A program made the position numbers and the translations under genes. A stretch of DNA of 64,000 nucleotides from Artocarpus heterophyllus (taxonomy: Eukaryota; Streptophyta; Magnoliopsida; Rosales; Moraceae): contig CM046347.1 in NCBI GenBank assembly GCA_025403435.1, forward strand, positions 20,169,507 to 20,233,506. Reading direction: 5' to 3'. Under the pieces are notes generated by a model. It did no database searches, had not been told where the DNA came from, and saw nothing but the letters and a program-made list of their open reading frames with translations. Positions 1-12,028 of the stretch are shown here, piece after piece (positions within the stretch are counted from its first letter, which is position 1; the number at the start of each line of letters is the position of its first letter).

Positions 1-2914
1 ATATTGTGGCGGAAACCATACCCAGTCTGCACACATCATCCGTCCGCCAGCTCATCATTACGATTTATTCTGACCTTTTTGTCGAAATACCTACAGCATG
101 AAATACTTAATGAGCCTACGCTCAGTAAGTCCCATATAAATCCACATGCACATTCAATAAAATGCATGATCTCATTATGCTTTCTTATAATCATTCTTTA
201 TCATTTCTTATCTTTAACTAGGGCCCAAGTGTTCGTACCATTGCGCACTTAGGTCTACGTAACACCGTGACCATCCTGTAATCCTTAAACTCTCCTTGAG
301 TCAGGAGTCAGTATGACACTTTTCTTAACTTTTGGTGATTCGTTTACCAATTCACTTATTATGGTTATCATACCATGCATGAAGTGATGATCACATGTTA
401 TATGTAACATAATCTACATAAATGCTCTTGTACGATATAGTACATGCAGGTACATACTTTATATACACACTGGTACACATTAATATACGCACTGGTATGT
501 AGCATAATGTACTCACAGGTACTTAACATAAAATATACACCCTGGTTCACATTAATATACGCACAGGTATGTATCATAATGTACTCACAGGTACTTAACA
601 TAAAATATACACACAGGTATAGATCATCATATACACTTAGGTATATGTCATTATATACTCTCAGGTATATATATATATATTCCATATACTCACAAGTATA
701 CCCTTTCATTTTTATAAATACTTATGTCATTGCATACATACAAGTATACACCTTGATATACACACTGGTATAAATATACACATTTTGCACTCTAAGCCTA
801 CAAGTTTATACTGTAGGTGGGATGGGTACTTACTTGATGCGAATGTCGGGCAACTTAATCTCGATTTCCCTTCTCCTAGACTCCTAGGATCTTGTTGGCC
901 AATTACGAAGCTATTAGCCAAATTCCACTATGTTTCGATACAGAACATCCGTTAGTTAATAAATTGAGTTGCATTACTATATACAACTCTAAAAACCACT
1001 GTTTTTTTTTCTTATTTCTATCTAACTCTACCCTATCATTTCTAACGAAGGGCGGGAACCTTTCTAGTTGTTTTCTTATCCCATTGGAATCATTTCAAAG
1101 CGGTTCGGGTTATTTGGGCAAAAATGATAATTTTGCCCTCCATGAGTCTACTAACCTTCCCGAACTCGATTTCGTTATTCTTACGAAAATAGCCACATAC
1201 TAATTTTAAAATAACACCCTAGTGGGTCAAATATCTTTATTTCTCAATTATGCCCCATTTTCATGAAACTTTATGGTTTAGTCCCTTAACTAAAAATTTT
1301 GACGATTTTGCCCCCAGGACTAAAATTTACTTCTTTGCATCAAAATTTCCTATTTTTCTCAAGGATCATTTTTGCTCAAAGTACCATACTCAAAATCCTT
1401 TGAGAAATGACGTTTTTGCCCTTTTTAAAATTTTTCACGATTTTCACAAATTCTTTGAAAAATCAAAATCTCACAAACGATTCAGTTTTTTTGATGAACC
1501 ATATGTGATGCATAACAGTTTCACCGAGATCTACAACTTTTATGTTTTAACTTTTCTCAAAATCTCACTGTATAGGGGTGTTTTTGGCCATTTTTTAATT
1601 ATGCCGAGAGAAATCTTTTCCTTTCAATTTAGTCCTTACGGTATTTTTACAAAAATCTATTTCAAAATTACAATTCTACCCCTGCAGAAACCATTCCATG
1701 CCTTAATCAACACATTCTCATGCTCAAACATCACTTTTGCAAAGTCAAACATCAAAATTACAAAAATATCAGTTTTTCCAAAAATTATTAATTTGCACTA
1801 AAAACCAAAGTTTCGCAACTTAGACTTACCATTCATCACATATACATGAGATTCCATCAAATACATGCTCAAGAACCCACATGGGTTTGAAAGAATAGAA
1901 ATCAAAATAAAATCTATAAAATTTCAAAACTTTAAAACTTAAAACTTACCCAAATGGCACTTTTTTTGATTTCTAGCCTTCAAAGTTCCTTTGAACTCCC
2001 TCCTAGGCCTCCTTTCCATGCAAAAATACCATGGATTATTTTTTTCCCTTTACCCATGAAAAATCCCTTGAAAACTCATTAAAAAGTTTAGGATTTTACC
2101 TTAAAACTTGTGAAAGATCCTTGTACTTGCTTGTAAAACTTGTTTGGGGTTATTTTTGCAAAGTTTGGGGGGTGAGAACATTTTTTTGAGAGTGTTGGAT
2201 ATGGCTGCCGAACATGGGAGAAAGGAAGGAAATGGAAATTTTTGTGATAACTTTGAAATTAATGCTTCCTTATCCATTTGATGACTCATGGTCATCCATT
2301 AGACAACCCTAGGTATCCTCATCTTATTGGGCCACATTGCATGGCTTGTTGGCCCAATAGAATTCAAGCAAATGTCCACTTTATAGAATTAAAAATTTAT
2401 ACTGTGTAATTTTTCACCACACAGTATTTTTCCTATACCGTCGTGGTCAAATCAGTGTACTTTCTATCCTTAGACTATATAAAAATATTTGACGTACTTT
2501 TCATTTACTTTTGGAGGCCAATCATAATATTTTTCATATCTGCATTTTCATTTAGGAGTATACTCATACTGCTTCGGCCTCCTTTTTTCCTCTGATTTAG
2601 GTTTGGACAACTTCTATGTCCTATTTACATTCTAATCACCTACTTGTTTATATCACAATTTTAGAATTAATCGTGATATAAAATTCATTTTATGGATATT
2701 ATTTACAAATTTTTGAGTAATTAAACTCATAAAATCTGTATTTGGCAATATTCAATATTGCATCACATTTGCCATAAAATTTACAATCAATGCTGTTTAT
2801 TCCTACTTTATCGTAATTTTACAAAAATTTACGCTTTTTTAAAAGTAAATTCATTAATTAAACCCAATTAAATATTAGGTTTTATTAATGAATATTTTCT
2901 CGGTCATTATAGAT
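1..2914 (-). mobile_element. Probable Ty3/gypsy LTR remnant, minus strand, open at the window edge
   Basis: No open coding sequence of convincing length lies here. Read on the minus strand, the stretch starts at about 2914 with TATAATGACCGAGAAAATAT, which resembles the TGTAAYRNCCGAGAAA starts common in plant gypsy LTRs. It contains runs typical of such LTRs, for example phrases like 'ttttgccc' near 1125-1135 and 1305-1315. It abuts a copia gag fragment in mid-codon at 2914/2915, as expected of an insertion. The other end and the target duplication lie outside the window, so the call rests on composition and one terminus. Confidence 0.35.
440..780. repeat. Degenerate minisatellite with a 72-bp unit
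   Basis: Positions 477-548 and 549-620 are near-identical direct copies, each starting ACATTAATATACGCAC and containing ACTCACAGGTACTTAACATA. Shorter, decayed units with the word (C)ACAGGTA or AGGTATA continue to about 780. The overlapping open frames on both strands are Tyr/Ile/Val-rich by-products of the repeat and are not considered genes. Confidence 0.7.
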
Positions 2915-3427
2915 GCTAAGTGAGTACTTTTAGCCTTGTCTTACTGTAGCCATTCTTCTTCTTGCTCACAATGAGATATGAGGTCATTAAGAGTCCATTT
3001 GTCCTTTTGGGTATTATAGCTTACTTTGAATTGTTTGCATTATGTAGGAAAAGAAATCAAAACTAAGTGCACGAGTAAGTCCTTAGACAGCTCTAACTTT
3101 AGTGACTTAAGTTTTGAAGCGAGATGAGACATCTCCATGATGTACTCCCTTATGTTTCCTTTTCTTTTATACTTCATAGAAACAAATTTAGCTAAAAGAT
3201 TAATTGTTTCTGACTTTTTATTCTTAGCAAAATATTGCTCTATTTCGTTAAGGAACTTCTTAGCATTATTGTTCTCAGTAATAGTGCCTTGAAACGCCTC
3301 CGGAATGAAGCATTTCATAACCATTAGACACATATGATTAAAGCGATCCTAGTTCTCAATTTTAGTCTCATTAAGGTTTTCCATAGTGGAAGTGGGCCAT
3401 TCAAGGATTGATTGATGAGAAATGCCT
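2915..3427 (-). pseudogene. Ty1/copia gag fragment (UBN2-like domain)
   Basis: Minus-strand translation from about 3333 to 3040 gives a clear copia capsid segment: a 'MCLMVMK' start region, then 'FLNEIEQYFAKNKKSET', 'REYIMEMSHLASKLKSL' and 'DLLVHLVLISFP'. After an in-frame TAG, coding similarity continues as 'KQFKVSYN' and 'LNDLISHCEQEEEWLQ' down to about 2930. The fragment has no zinc knuckle, protease or pol, and it ends abruptly at the LTR-like terminus at 2914. It is a dead relic; the family call is firm, the exact ends are not. Confidence 0.7.
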
Positions 3428-5130
3428 CTATAATTTCAAAGTTAGGTAGACGCGTCTTGCTTCCATAAATAAAACACCTTGGTAATGATGTCTATTATAA
3501 TCAATGGTAAAAAAAAAATAACAATATTTATGAAAACATGGGTAGTTCAATTTCACAAAAATATCAAAAGAAATATTAGCTTTGGTAGAAATTGATAGGT
3601 AAAAATTGATGTAAAATGCAAAAAACGTCTTCAAACACTTTTTTTTTTAATGAGACTTTAAGAAACTTTAAAATAGATAATAATACATAATTAGATGAAA
3701 CTATCTACCAAAATACTAAATATGTGATAAAAATAAATAGTAAAAAATGATCATAATATAGTAAATGATAAGCATACGATCTCAAAATGAGTAAAATAAT
3801 TAAGAGTTAATCTAAAAAAAGTATTTTATATACCTAATTTCATAAAAGATAAGAAAACATCAATATCATAAAGAGCTTTTATGATGTTCAAAGGTCTTTA
3901 TAATACTTTCATCGTTTAAGCAATTTGATACCATGCATATCTCTTGATCCCTACTCACTATCTATCCATGTTTAGCAAATTGTGAGTTAACTCAACCCTA
4001 AGAAGTAAAGTTGCTAAGAAGTAAGAAACAATGCCAAGTTCTCCACTTCTCAAGTGCTCCTTCAGTCCTATTACCTCACAGATTTAGTCATCTCATTATA
4101 TAAAGTTCAACATAATTCAAAGACTACGGACTACATATAAAAAGTAGATAAAAACATGAAATTTATGACATTGAATAGTAAATTTATGAAAGATTATATT
4201 AAAAAGTAAATAAAAAATATGAATTTTATATCATTTCAAAAGTAAATTAAAAATTTAAATATAACACATAGAAATTAAAAATTTAAATATAAAGCATAGA
4301 AATTTTATCGATATCTTGCCAATATTTCTGTAGAAATTTCTGTAAAATTTTCTAATATTTTGTCATTTAACACTATAGCCAAAATTAATATTTTCATTAA
4401 AATGTCGATACATGCAAATATTTCCATGTGAATTTCTTGATATTCTACGAAAAGGATACAATACCCCTATTAATATATCAGTACTTTCAAAATACAAAAA
4501 TTTCAATAAAAATATCGGTGGAAATATCGATTTTTCAAACCTTGATTATAATAAAATATAAAAATAAATATAAAAGGCTAAGTCGTCATTTTTTGAGGGA
4601 AATTTCATATCAAAATAGAGAATTACAACTACTAATTATGACACAAATAACCTTAAGATATAAGGAGACTTAACCCCAAACAAAGACAAGATATATTTGT
4701 AAGTTCAAATAAAGTCGTTCAAGGTGGAGAAGTCTATACCAAGTTCTAACGATAGAAAACTGAATAGGCATACTTAATTTCGAGCAAACATATGGCTCTT
4801 TCAACAAACCCTCTACACTTAATGGATCATTCTGATAGACCAAGAACAAGAGACCTATAATACTAAGGCTATTCATTACGCCACATAAGAACAAATCTAG
4901 TGGACAAGACAGAATGCTAATATGAAAGAGTGAGGAAATCATATTTGTTATTACACAGCAAAACTAAAAACACACAAAAACACACCTAACACACAAAGGG
5001 CTAAAATGATGTTGCATTTATGAATACAAAATAACAACAAAAAACAAAGAAAATGTCTCTAAACATAAAAAGGAAACCTCCAATGGCACAACAACTTTGG
5101 AAGCCGGCAAGCGCCAAGAAAACACCACAA
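3428..5130. other. AT-rich intergenic DNA, no gene recognised
   Basis: A+T-rich sequence with short A and T runs. The short open frames (for example 4428-4673 + and 4670-4942 -) have no recognisable motif. The part at 4960-5060 is rich in A and CA on the plus strand and could be the antisense 3' tail of the LINE scrap that follows. Confidence 0.5.
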
Positions 5131-5186
5131 GGAGGCTTAAAGGCCACCATGGAAACACCACAATCCCTAGAAATTAGAGATAAGCA

Positions 5187-5375
5187 TTGTCAATGATGAA
5201 CAACAATTGGAACACTAACACACCCAAAGTCCCATTGCATTGTGGGAAGCAAAGCCCAAGCACTACGAAGCATGGGCGAAGCCTTGAGGCGACAGTCAAA
5301 ATTGAAATTGCCCTCTCCTTCATAAATGATGAAGCCTAGACCATCTCCAATTACATCCTTCGCTGCCACCATTAG
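5187..5375 (-). pseudogene. Possible LINE RNase H (RVT_3-like) fragment
   Basis: The minus-strand frame 5372-5190 contains 'GDGLGFIIYEGEGNFNF' followed by 'SPMLRSAWALLPTM'. This resembles the middle of the RNase H domain that ends plant L1-type LINE polyproteins, where a 'G.GxVxRxxxGxF' strand is followed by 'SPxxAEAxAL'. The catalytic acidic residues are not clearly kept and no reverse transcriptase lies next to it. An unrelated short ORF is the alternative. Confidence 0.3.
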
Positions 5376-5767
5376 GGAACCCCTTTATAGAATGCGAAAT
5401 CCTGTTGCTAGCATAGGAAGTCTAGTGGCCAGTCTGGAGGTATGATAGAACTCTGATCCTTATGGACCAAAAAAGTTAGTTGTGTAAATAGGAGGCAACC
5501 CCAACGCTTGAACAAGGAAGAGAGTCACGTAAGTAGAAAGCTAATTCATCTTTTTAACAACGACTTATTTATCTTTTCATATTTATATTTCAAGTTTGAA
5601 AGAGCATTCTCTGTAGCTTAATGTACAAATTTGTACATAATATTTGGGTCAACATTCTACTTTGATATCAAATGGTTACCCTTAAAAAAAAACCTAAAAA
5701 CACAAATGACGATGGCTGGTGACTAAGACACACCATGGACAAACCAAGTCAAATCACCAGATTTATG

Positions 5768-5975
5768 ATTACCAACATTTTCACAACAATGAAACCATAA
5801 GTAAGGCATGACTAGATCTATCCACACCAGAATCATACATGAGACCCCGCTCATGAATTAGTTTAGAAACCCCATGAATTAAATCCAAGTTACCAAGTTT
5901 GCCATTACCAACATTTTCACAATAATGAAACCATAAGTAAGGTGTATCTAGATCTAACCACAAGGAATCATACAT
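5768..5975. repeat. Imperfect 136-bp direct repeat
   Basis: ATTACCAACATTTTCACAA starts at 5768 and again, with one change, at 5904. The similarity runs about 60-70 bp through 'ATGAAACCATAAGTAAGG' and 'CTAGATCTA'. The minus-strand frame 5975-5781 crosses both copies and therefore repeats the peptide words 'MYDS' and 'WFHYCENVGN'-like sequence. No family is recognised. Confidence 0.6.
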
Positions 5976-6822
5976 GCCACTCCTAAATATTATCTTTCAA
6001 GATTTATTTTTTATGCATATCACACATGTTTATTTGTGACACAAGTTAACATGAAATATATATGATAGTATGGCATAACTTTTTCTAAGTGTGGCATAAA
6101 TAAACAAACTTTTAAAAATGTGGCATAACATGTAATTTTCTCTACTTTTTAGTATGTAATTGATGAAATATTGGTTTAATGTGGTGGTGTTTCCCCTTAA
6201 TTTTTAGTATTTTTGTTTTTTTTTGGGTATAAAAGTACTTTGGGTATTTTAGGTTGATCGGCCAAGAAAAGATATGGACTGAAAAAAGGGTATTGATTTA
6301 TGTATTAAACATGTGTTTGAAAAATTGGTTCAAAGCAATTGGTTTGAACACAAACAGTGTAAGGCTCTGTATTATTAGATTGTAAAGCTCTTTATTACTA
6401 CAGTTTTTTAAACCAATTGATTCAAACTATTTAGTTCAAAACCAAAGTTCCTAAACACTATATAAATATAATTTGATGGTATAAGTTTAATGCAAGTAAA
6501 AACAGGAGTATACTTTCTTAATAACCTAAATAGAAGGTATAAAAAAATAACCCCTTTATACTCCCTTAGAAATGGTAAGAAAAGTCACTTTTTTCAAACT
6601 AAGTGTAGTAAATAGCAGGTTTAAAAATATTTATAGTAGATGTCAAATTCATGATGTGAATAATTTGTTTACTTCTTTGTTTACAGTGTAAATAATTTTT
6701 ATTTACACAACAAATAAATATATAATGCAAATAATATATTTACACCTTCAAAATATATGTAAATATTTTTTATTTATATAATAAATACGATAGTTATATC
6801 ACAAATCTACCTTTTTTCTTCC
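5976..6822. other. AT-rich DNA, nothing recognised
   Basis: No open frame of note, no clear repeat border and no RNA gene signature. Short near-palindromes occur (for example 'accaattg' and 'caattggt' forms at 6330-6430), but without a target duplication that would define an element. Confidence 0.5.
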
Positions 6823-7283
6823 TTGGCTTTTGTCTTGAGCCCTAACTTGCCTGACTCTTTAAAATCCAAAACTTTGAATTTTGTTTTTTATTCCCATTCC
6901 TTTCCATTCTCTTCCAATAGTTTCTCAGCCGATCGACGGTATTCCGCGTGGGTGGCTGCGCTTAAGGCTCTGAAGACCCAATCAATGGTCGGCCACATGA
7001 TCGCTGACCCTATCGATGAGATACTCTCTCAGGCTTGGTAGCCCTTCGCCGACTCTCTTGTTGCTGCACCCAACGCCGAACATCTTCTCAAGGTGGTAAC
7101 CGAATTCACAGAATTTGAGAGACTCGAGCTCGACATAAGGAACATGTAGGTTTTGCTCGGGAGAGATATGAGGCCGTGCGGTCAATCTCTACTTGAGGCT
7201 TGTAAACTTTTAGGGTTTCCTTTCTTTCTTAGAATGATCTATCTTATAGTGGAGTGTTTAGAAATTATTTTGGTAATGTCTTG
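6823..7283 (+). pseudogene. Unrecognised broken coding stretch cut by element B
   Basis: One plus-strand frame stays protein-like over about 400 bp although broken by two TAG stops (7039 and 7147). The first part carries 'FSADRRYSAWVAALKAL' and 'VGHMIADPIDEILSQAW'; after the first stop come 'PFADSLVAAPNAEHLLKVV' and 'FTEFERLELDIRNM', then 'LLGRDMRPCGQSLLEA'. The frame opens with TTG at 6823, not ATG. G+C is clearly higher than in the flanks. Element B inserted at 7283/7284; beyond B, at about 27865, 'ATCTCTGCTTGAGGCT' recalls 7186-7201, so the locus may once have continued. I do not recognise the family. It may be a retrocopy or an exon remnant of a host gene. Confidence 0.4.
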
Positions 7284-7923
7284 TGTTGAGAGTGAGCTCG
7301 GTACCACCATCGATGAGACAAACTCTAGGTGGTCGGTCAAACAGCTCGGCAGAGTTACCAAGGAGCAAACTACCAACCCCAATGACAATGGATGTTGCGT
7401 CTGAGGTGCTTCTTAGGGCTTACAGGGTTGCACCACAATAGGTTGCCACCTCAAACTATGTACCGGACTCGGGTCGGATTATTCTCATTCATAAATGGGC
7501 TGCTACTCCTACCACAGGCTAACAAATGGCAAACAACTCACCGTCTAATGGAGGCCAATCTATCGAGGAGGGATGTGACACTTGTCACCTACTGCCTGAC
7601 ATGCCTTGATGTGACACCCAGGGTTGTGGGCACAACCCACCTAATATCTAGTCCAAGTGGTAGCCTATAAATAGGATGCATTTATTTCATTCTATAAGAC
7701 ATGCTCCTTCCCACCTAACAAGCTCCTGTCCTCTACCGAGCAACTCCTGTCTTGAGCATCGGAGAGCCCTTGTCTGTTGACTGACCCTTTCTCTTACCTC
7801 TGAAGCATCCCTCCTCTTGTTACAAGCATACCCAATTAGGCAGAGGCGAGCCGGGAAGAGCTGGACACCATGCGCAACCACACGTGGTTTTGATTCGACG
7901 CTGAACCTCGGTAAGCATCAACA
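7284..7923 (+). repeat. 5' LTR of element B
   Basis: This 640-bp copy starts TGTTGAGAGTGAGCTCGG and ends GTAAGCATCAACA. It aligns over its whole length with 27151-27791. It holds a TATA box at 7666-7674. Confidence 0.9.
7666..7674 (+). promoter_or_regulatory. TATA box in the 5' LTR of element B
   Basis: TATAAATAG follows 'gtagcc'. The same box sits at 27533-27541 in the 3' LTR, in an otherwise diverged neighbourhood. It fits an RNA polymerase II promoter that would start the genomic RNA about 30 bp downstream. Confidence 0.7.
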
Positions 7924-7926
7924 TTT

Positions 7927-7940
7927 TGGCGCTAGAAGGG
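7927..7940 (+). other. Probable primer binding site of element B
   Basis: TGGCGCTAGAAGGG starts 3 bp after the LTR end. TGGCGC is the usual start of primer sites in plant gypsy elements of this type. The rest does not let me name the tRNA with certainty. Confidence 0.55.
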
Positions 7941-7993
7941 GGGCCACCTCCTCCTTCACTCAGATACTAGCCACCTTAACTTTGAACACTAAG

Positions 7994-9525
7994 ATGGTGA
8001 CTCGAGCGAACGCCTGAGATGACATCGCCCAATAGGAAGGGTCGAGAGACACGCGAAATCGACAACAGAATTCAGGTAGGCCTAGGGGCCTGCCCTCGGG
8101 CTACGAGGTCCAAATCCGGGGGCCAAGGGAGCATGGCTAAGGTCGAGCAAGTGCAGGATCCAGTTGCCCAAGATCCTATCCAAGAGCTTACAAATGTTGT
8201 TCGGATTCTTACATAGTAGCTAGTAAAACAGGCTCAATGTCAGGCTGCACCTGCCCTTCTGCCTCCAGCCTCGGCTGACCAGGATAGAGGTCAGGCAGGA
8301 TAGGATGTAGCCAGACCCGAACGAAGTTGATTCTGAGTGCTCAAGAGGCTCTACACATGGCGCCTTAGCCAATAATAGACTCGTCCAAGAAGGCCTATCT
8401 TGGCCCTCAAGCAGCACGAGTTCTGTCACCCTAAGGTTCCCGAGCATCTGTATTTGACCAGCTAGGACGCCAGGGAGAAGTGCGCCAAAATCGCCAGCCT
8501 AGGGCAGGAGATCGCTTGGAGGACAGAGCACCCTACAGGGTCGAACTGCCTGAGGATATGAACAGTCGCTAGTTCTGGGCGTTACAGCGCCAAATTGATG
8601 AGATTCGAAATAATTGCTTTGGCTTAGATGACATAGGAGCCTTGGACCCACCATTCCCAGACGCTATAATGCGAGCCCCTATTCTGCCCAAGTTTAAGGT
8701 CCCACAAATTAAGGCCTATTGATGGGACTGCAGATGCAGACGAGCATGTTCAACTGTTTCGAGGACACATGCTCCTCCAGAATGCCAGCGGCGAGGCGAT
8801 GTGCAAGGCCTTTTCATTGACACTAACCAGACTAGCTTGGTAATGGTTTCAGAGACTTGAACCAGCCTCCATCACTTCTTTCCGGTAACTCGCTGATGCC
8901 TTCTCAACAGCCTTCTCCACAACGAAGACATGGAGAAAAGAGATTACATACCTATACGCTATCAAGCAAGGAGACAACAACGTCCGAGACTACATTAACC
9001 GGTTTACCCGAGTAGCTCTAGAGGTCAAACACGTCGAAGACAAGACCCTCAAGAACATTTTTGTAGGGGGTCTCCGAGACAAAAAGCTCACTTGGCCGTT
9101 GGCCTTCCAACAACCGAGCACGTTTTCACAAATGCTTGACTATGCACAAAGTTACGCAGATGCCTCGAAGTACATGAAAAGCCGCAAGGAGGAGGCCAGC
9201 CCCAATGGGACAAAGAAGGAAAAGAAGCAAAAGAAGGTGCTGGAGCAGACCAGCGCCAAGCAGAACAAGAAGCAAAAGAAAGGAAAGAAAGCCAAGAAGC
9301 CAAAGACTGCCTACCGAAAATTTCCACAGCTACACACCCTTGGTAGCGACCATCAACGAGGTACTCGCCCAAGTAAGTGGCAGGAACCTGCTGGTACTGC
9401 CACCCAAGCTTAGGTGCAGCAAAGTAAAGCAGGATCAAGTAAGGTACTACGAGTTCCACAAAGACGTGGGACACAACACCCGCGAATGCATTCAGCTAAA
9501 GGACCAGATTGAAAGACTAGTCTGA
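7994..9525 (+). pseudogene. Element B gag (capsid and degenerate zinc knuckle)
   Basis: The first ATG after the PBS is at 7994; stops follow at once, so the N-terminal part is decayed. The capsid (Retrotrans_gag) is legible from about 8690 to 9170, with 'PKFKVPQIKAY', 'DEHVQLFRGHMLLQNA', 'IKQGDNNVRDYINRF' and 'FVGGLRDKKL', interrupted by a frameshift near 8720 and stops near 8842 and 8887. A Lys-rich basic segment follows (about 9180-9310). A knuckle-like 'YYEFHKDVGHNTREC' near 9447-9491 has lost its first Cys. It would coat the element RNA in virus-like particles. Confidence 0.8.
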
Positions 9526-9775
9526 GAAGGACACTTAAGGGAATTTATTGAGTGAGTCATAACTCTGGGCTCCGCCTCAGGAAGAAACGAACTGCGGGGC
9601 CGAGATGCGCCCAACCACTCATGAAACGGTGGGAACACCTCGAAACCCTTGAACATCATGCACACGATCTTCTGATGGCATGTGACCGAGGACACGACGA
9701 ATGGGCGACGGACATACGTCCGAGAAGCTCGGCTGATCGAGTGAGGCGAGTTCATAAACATGTCTAAACATGTTA

Positions 9776-10383
9776 ACAAGATTGGCCGCCAAGAAGATAC
9801 TCTGATCATGTTCACCGAGGAAGAAGCAGACAAGTTGATCCATCCGCACAATGACACCCTCGTGTGTGAACTGCATATCGCCAACAACATAGTGCGGTGA
9901 GTACTAATGGATAACGGTAGCTTGGCTGACATCCTCTTTAAGCAAGCTTTCGATAAGTTGAAGATTAGCAATGCTACCGTAGTGCTGGTCCAGACCCCGC
10001 TATATGGCTTCATAGGTGAATGCGTCCGAGCAATAGGGAAGGTTAGTTTGCCTGTGACCTTTGGTGAGGGTGCTGCTCGGGTCACTCGCGTCGTTGACTT
10101 CCTAGTCGTCGACAAACCCTCCCAATACAATATCATAATCGGCCGACCAACGTTGAATGCACTAAAGGCCGTGGTCTCCACGTATCACCTGGCAATGAAG
10201 TTTCCAACAGAGGATGGAGTTGGAGTAATCCGCTCGTCTCAGAGGGACTCCAAAGCTTGTTATGCCAATGTTATTAGAGCGGCATCAACTCAGCGTCTAC
10301 ACGTCTTAGCCATCCACATGGTTGATGAGACAGATCTACCTACCGACCCAATGCCTAAGATGCTTTTCGATCTTAACCCCTGA
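9776..10383 (+). pseudogene. Element B aspartic protease region
   Basis: The open stretch 9907-10383 begins with the retropepsin active-site motif 'MDNGSLADILF', the usual plant-gypsy form D-N/T-G-S. It continues through 'FLVVDKPSQYNIIIGRPTLN', the family's second conserved block. Upstream, 'ILITFTEEEA'-like coding sequence, here frame-broken, runs from about 9776. A TGA at 10381 interrupts the polyprotein before the linker to RT. The role is to cut the gag-pol precursor. Confidence 0.8.
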
Positions 10384-10398
10384 CTGCCCAAAGAAGAG

Positions 10399-11281
10399 GT
10401 GAGAGCCACCTCGATCGAGGACTTGGTGCCATTTAGGCTGGACTCTATACATCCTGAGTGCACGGATCAACTCGGATCCCAACTGTGTCTAAGGATCCAA
10501 GCCAACCTCGAGCGACTCCTTACTGAGTATCGGGATGTTTTCGTGTGGTCTCATAACGACATGCTCGGCATCGACCCGAGCGTGATCTATCATTGGCTCA
10601 ATGTCTGACCCGATCACAAGCCGATGATATAGAAACGAAGGGCTTTCAATCAAGAGAGGCACGCTGCTATAAATGAAGAGGTCTAGAAGCTTCTTAAAGT
10701 GGGATTCATTCGAGAGGTCAAATATCCACAGTGGTTAGCAAACGTCGTCCTCGTCAAGAAGGCAAACGGGAAGTGGCGAGTTTGTATCGATTACACCGAT
10801 CTGAACAAGACCTGCCTGAAAAACTGCTTTCCACTTCCCCTGATTGACCAGCTCATTGATACAACGGCCGGCCATGAGCTACTCAGTTCATGGACACTTA
10901 TTCTAAGTACAATTAGATAAGAATGGCCAAGGAAGATAAAGTGAAAACTGCTTTTGTTACTGACTAGGGGCTATACTGCTACGTAGTAATGCCCTTCGGA
11001 CTAAAGAATGCTAGGGCTACCTATCAGCGCCTAGTCAACAAGATGCTTGCTCAGCTGATCGGTAAAACCATGGAGGTCTACATAGACGATATGATAATTA
11101 AGTCTGTCTGAGTAGTGGATCACATGGCTGATCTCCGAGCAAGCTTCGATATTCTTCGAGAATATAGGATGAAACTCAACCCAACGAAATGCGCATTTGG
11201 GGTCAGCTCAGGCAGACTTCTCAGATTTTTGGTCAACTAGCAAGGTATAGAGGTCAACCCAGCGAAGGCCTAAGCAGTTAT
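10399..11281 (+). pseudogene. Element B reverse transcriptase
   Basis: Linker and RT fingers run 10399-10608 and 10699-10920, in one frame separated by stops. Motifs are 'GFIREVKYPQWLANVVLVKK', 'WRVCIDYTDLNKTC', 'FPLPLIDQLID' and, in another frame, 'YIDDMIIKS' near 11080-11106 (the catalytic Y-x-D-D). TGA, TAG and TAA codons plus frame changes after 10900 make it inactive. It is of the Ty3/gypsy RT class. Confidence 0.82.
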
Positions 11282-11285
11282 AGAC

Positions 11286-11954
11286 ATGCACTCTCCTTGG
11301 ACTATAAATGAGGTGCAGAAATTAACAGGCATGATAGCAGCCCTCTCAAGATTTGTCTCCCAGGCTACCGACAAGTGCCATCCATTTTTTAAGGCACTCA
11401 AGGGGAGGTTTGAGTTGAGTACGGAGCGTGAGGATGCTTTCCAAAATTTTAAAAAATATTTAGCCACACCCCCGTTTCTGTTCAAACCTTTGCCCAAAGA
11501 GGTTTTAATTGCCTATTTAGTCGTATCTGAGAAGGCCATAAGCTTGGTTCTCGTCCGAGAAGATGACGGAGCCTAGAAGCCAGTTTATTATACAAGCCAT
11601 GCATTCTTGGGTGCCGAAGAGCGGTACCCCCCACTCGAGAAGTTGGCCTTTGCATTAGTCATTTCTGCTCGAAAGCTACGACCTTATTTTCAAAGCCACA
11701 CCATACAGGTTCCTACCAAGTTCCCTCTCCGGCAAGTTCTTCAGAGCCCAAAAATATCAGGCCGCATGGCCAAATGGTCAGTAGAGCTTGGCCAGTACGA
11801 TGTTCACTTCGTGCCTAGGATGGCCATCAAAGCTCAAGCCCTAGCGAATTTCATCGTCGAATTTACTGATGCTGGGCAAGGCACAAAATTGGCCGAGAAG
11901 GCGCCAGTAGAGGCACCAGATGTCCCCGGCTGCAGCGAAGATTGCACCACCTAG
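11286..11954 (+). pseudogene. Element B first RNase H domain
   Basis: Frames 11286-11576 and 11607-11954 are the same frame with a TAG between them. They carry the RT thumb/connection ('VQKLTGMIAALSRFVSQ') and the gypsy RNase H: 'AYLVVSEKAISLVLVRE', 'EKLAFALVISARKLRPYF', 'GRMAKWSVELGQYDVHF' and 'KAQALANFIVEF'. The last words end the standard RNase H of Tat elements, after which the second RNase H begins. Confidence 0.82.
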
Positions 11955-12028
11955 GAACCATAATTGAAGCTTTACGTTGATGGATCCTCTTGTGTAGAAG
12001 GATCGGGCACCAGGCTGATATTAATAAG
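11955..12028 (+). pseudogene. Element B second (archaeal-type) RNase H, 5' part
   Basis: After a stop at 11952 the frame reads 'LKLYVDGSS' and 'EGSGTRLILI', the first catalytic-Asp strand of the extra RNase H that marks the Tat lineage. It is cut by element A at 12028/12029. The last five bases, ATAAG, are duplicated at 21738-21742. Confidence 0.75.

Noticed and set aside
444..773. Overlapping open frames on both strands over the minisatellite
   Set aside because: The predicted peptides simply repeat with the 72-bp DNA unit, on both strands, as expected of low-complexity DNA.
9088..10181. Long minus-strand frames over gag and protease of element B
   Set aside because: The plus strand holds the capsid and protease motifs; the minus-strand frames contain none.
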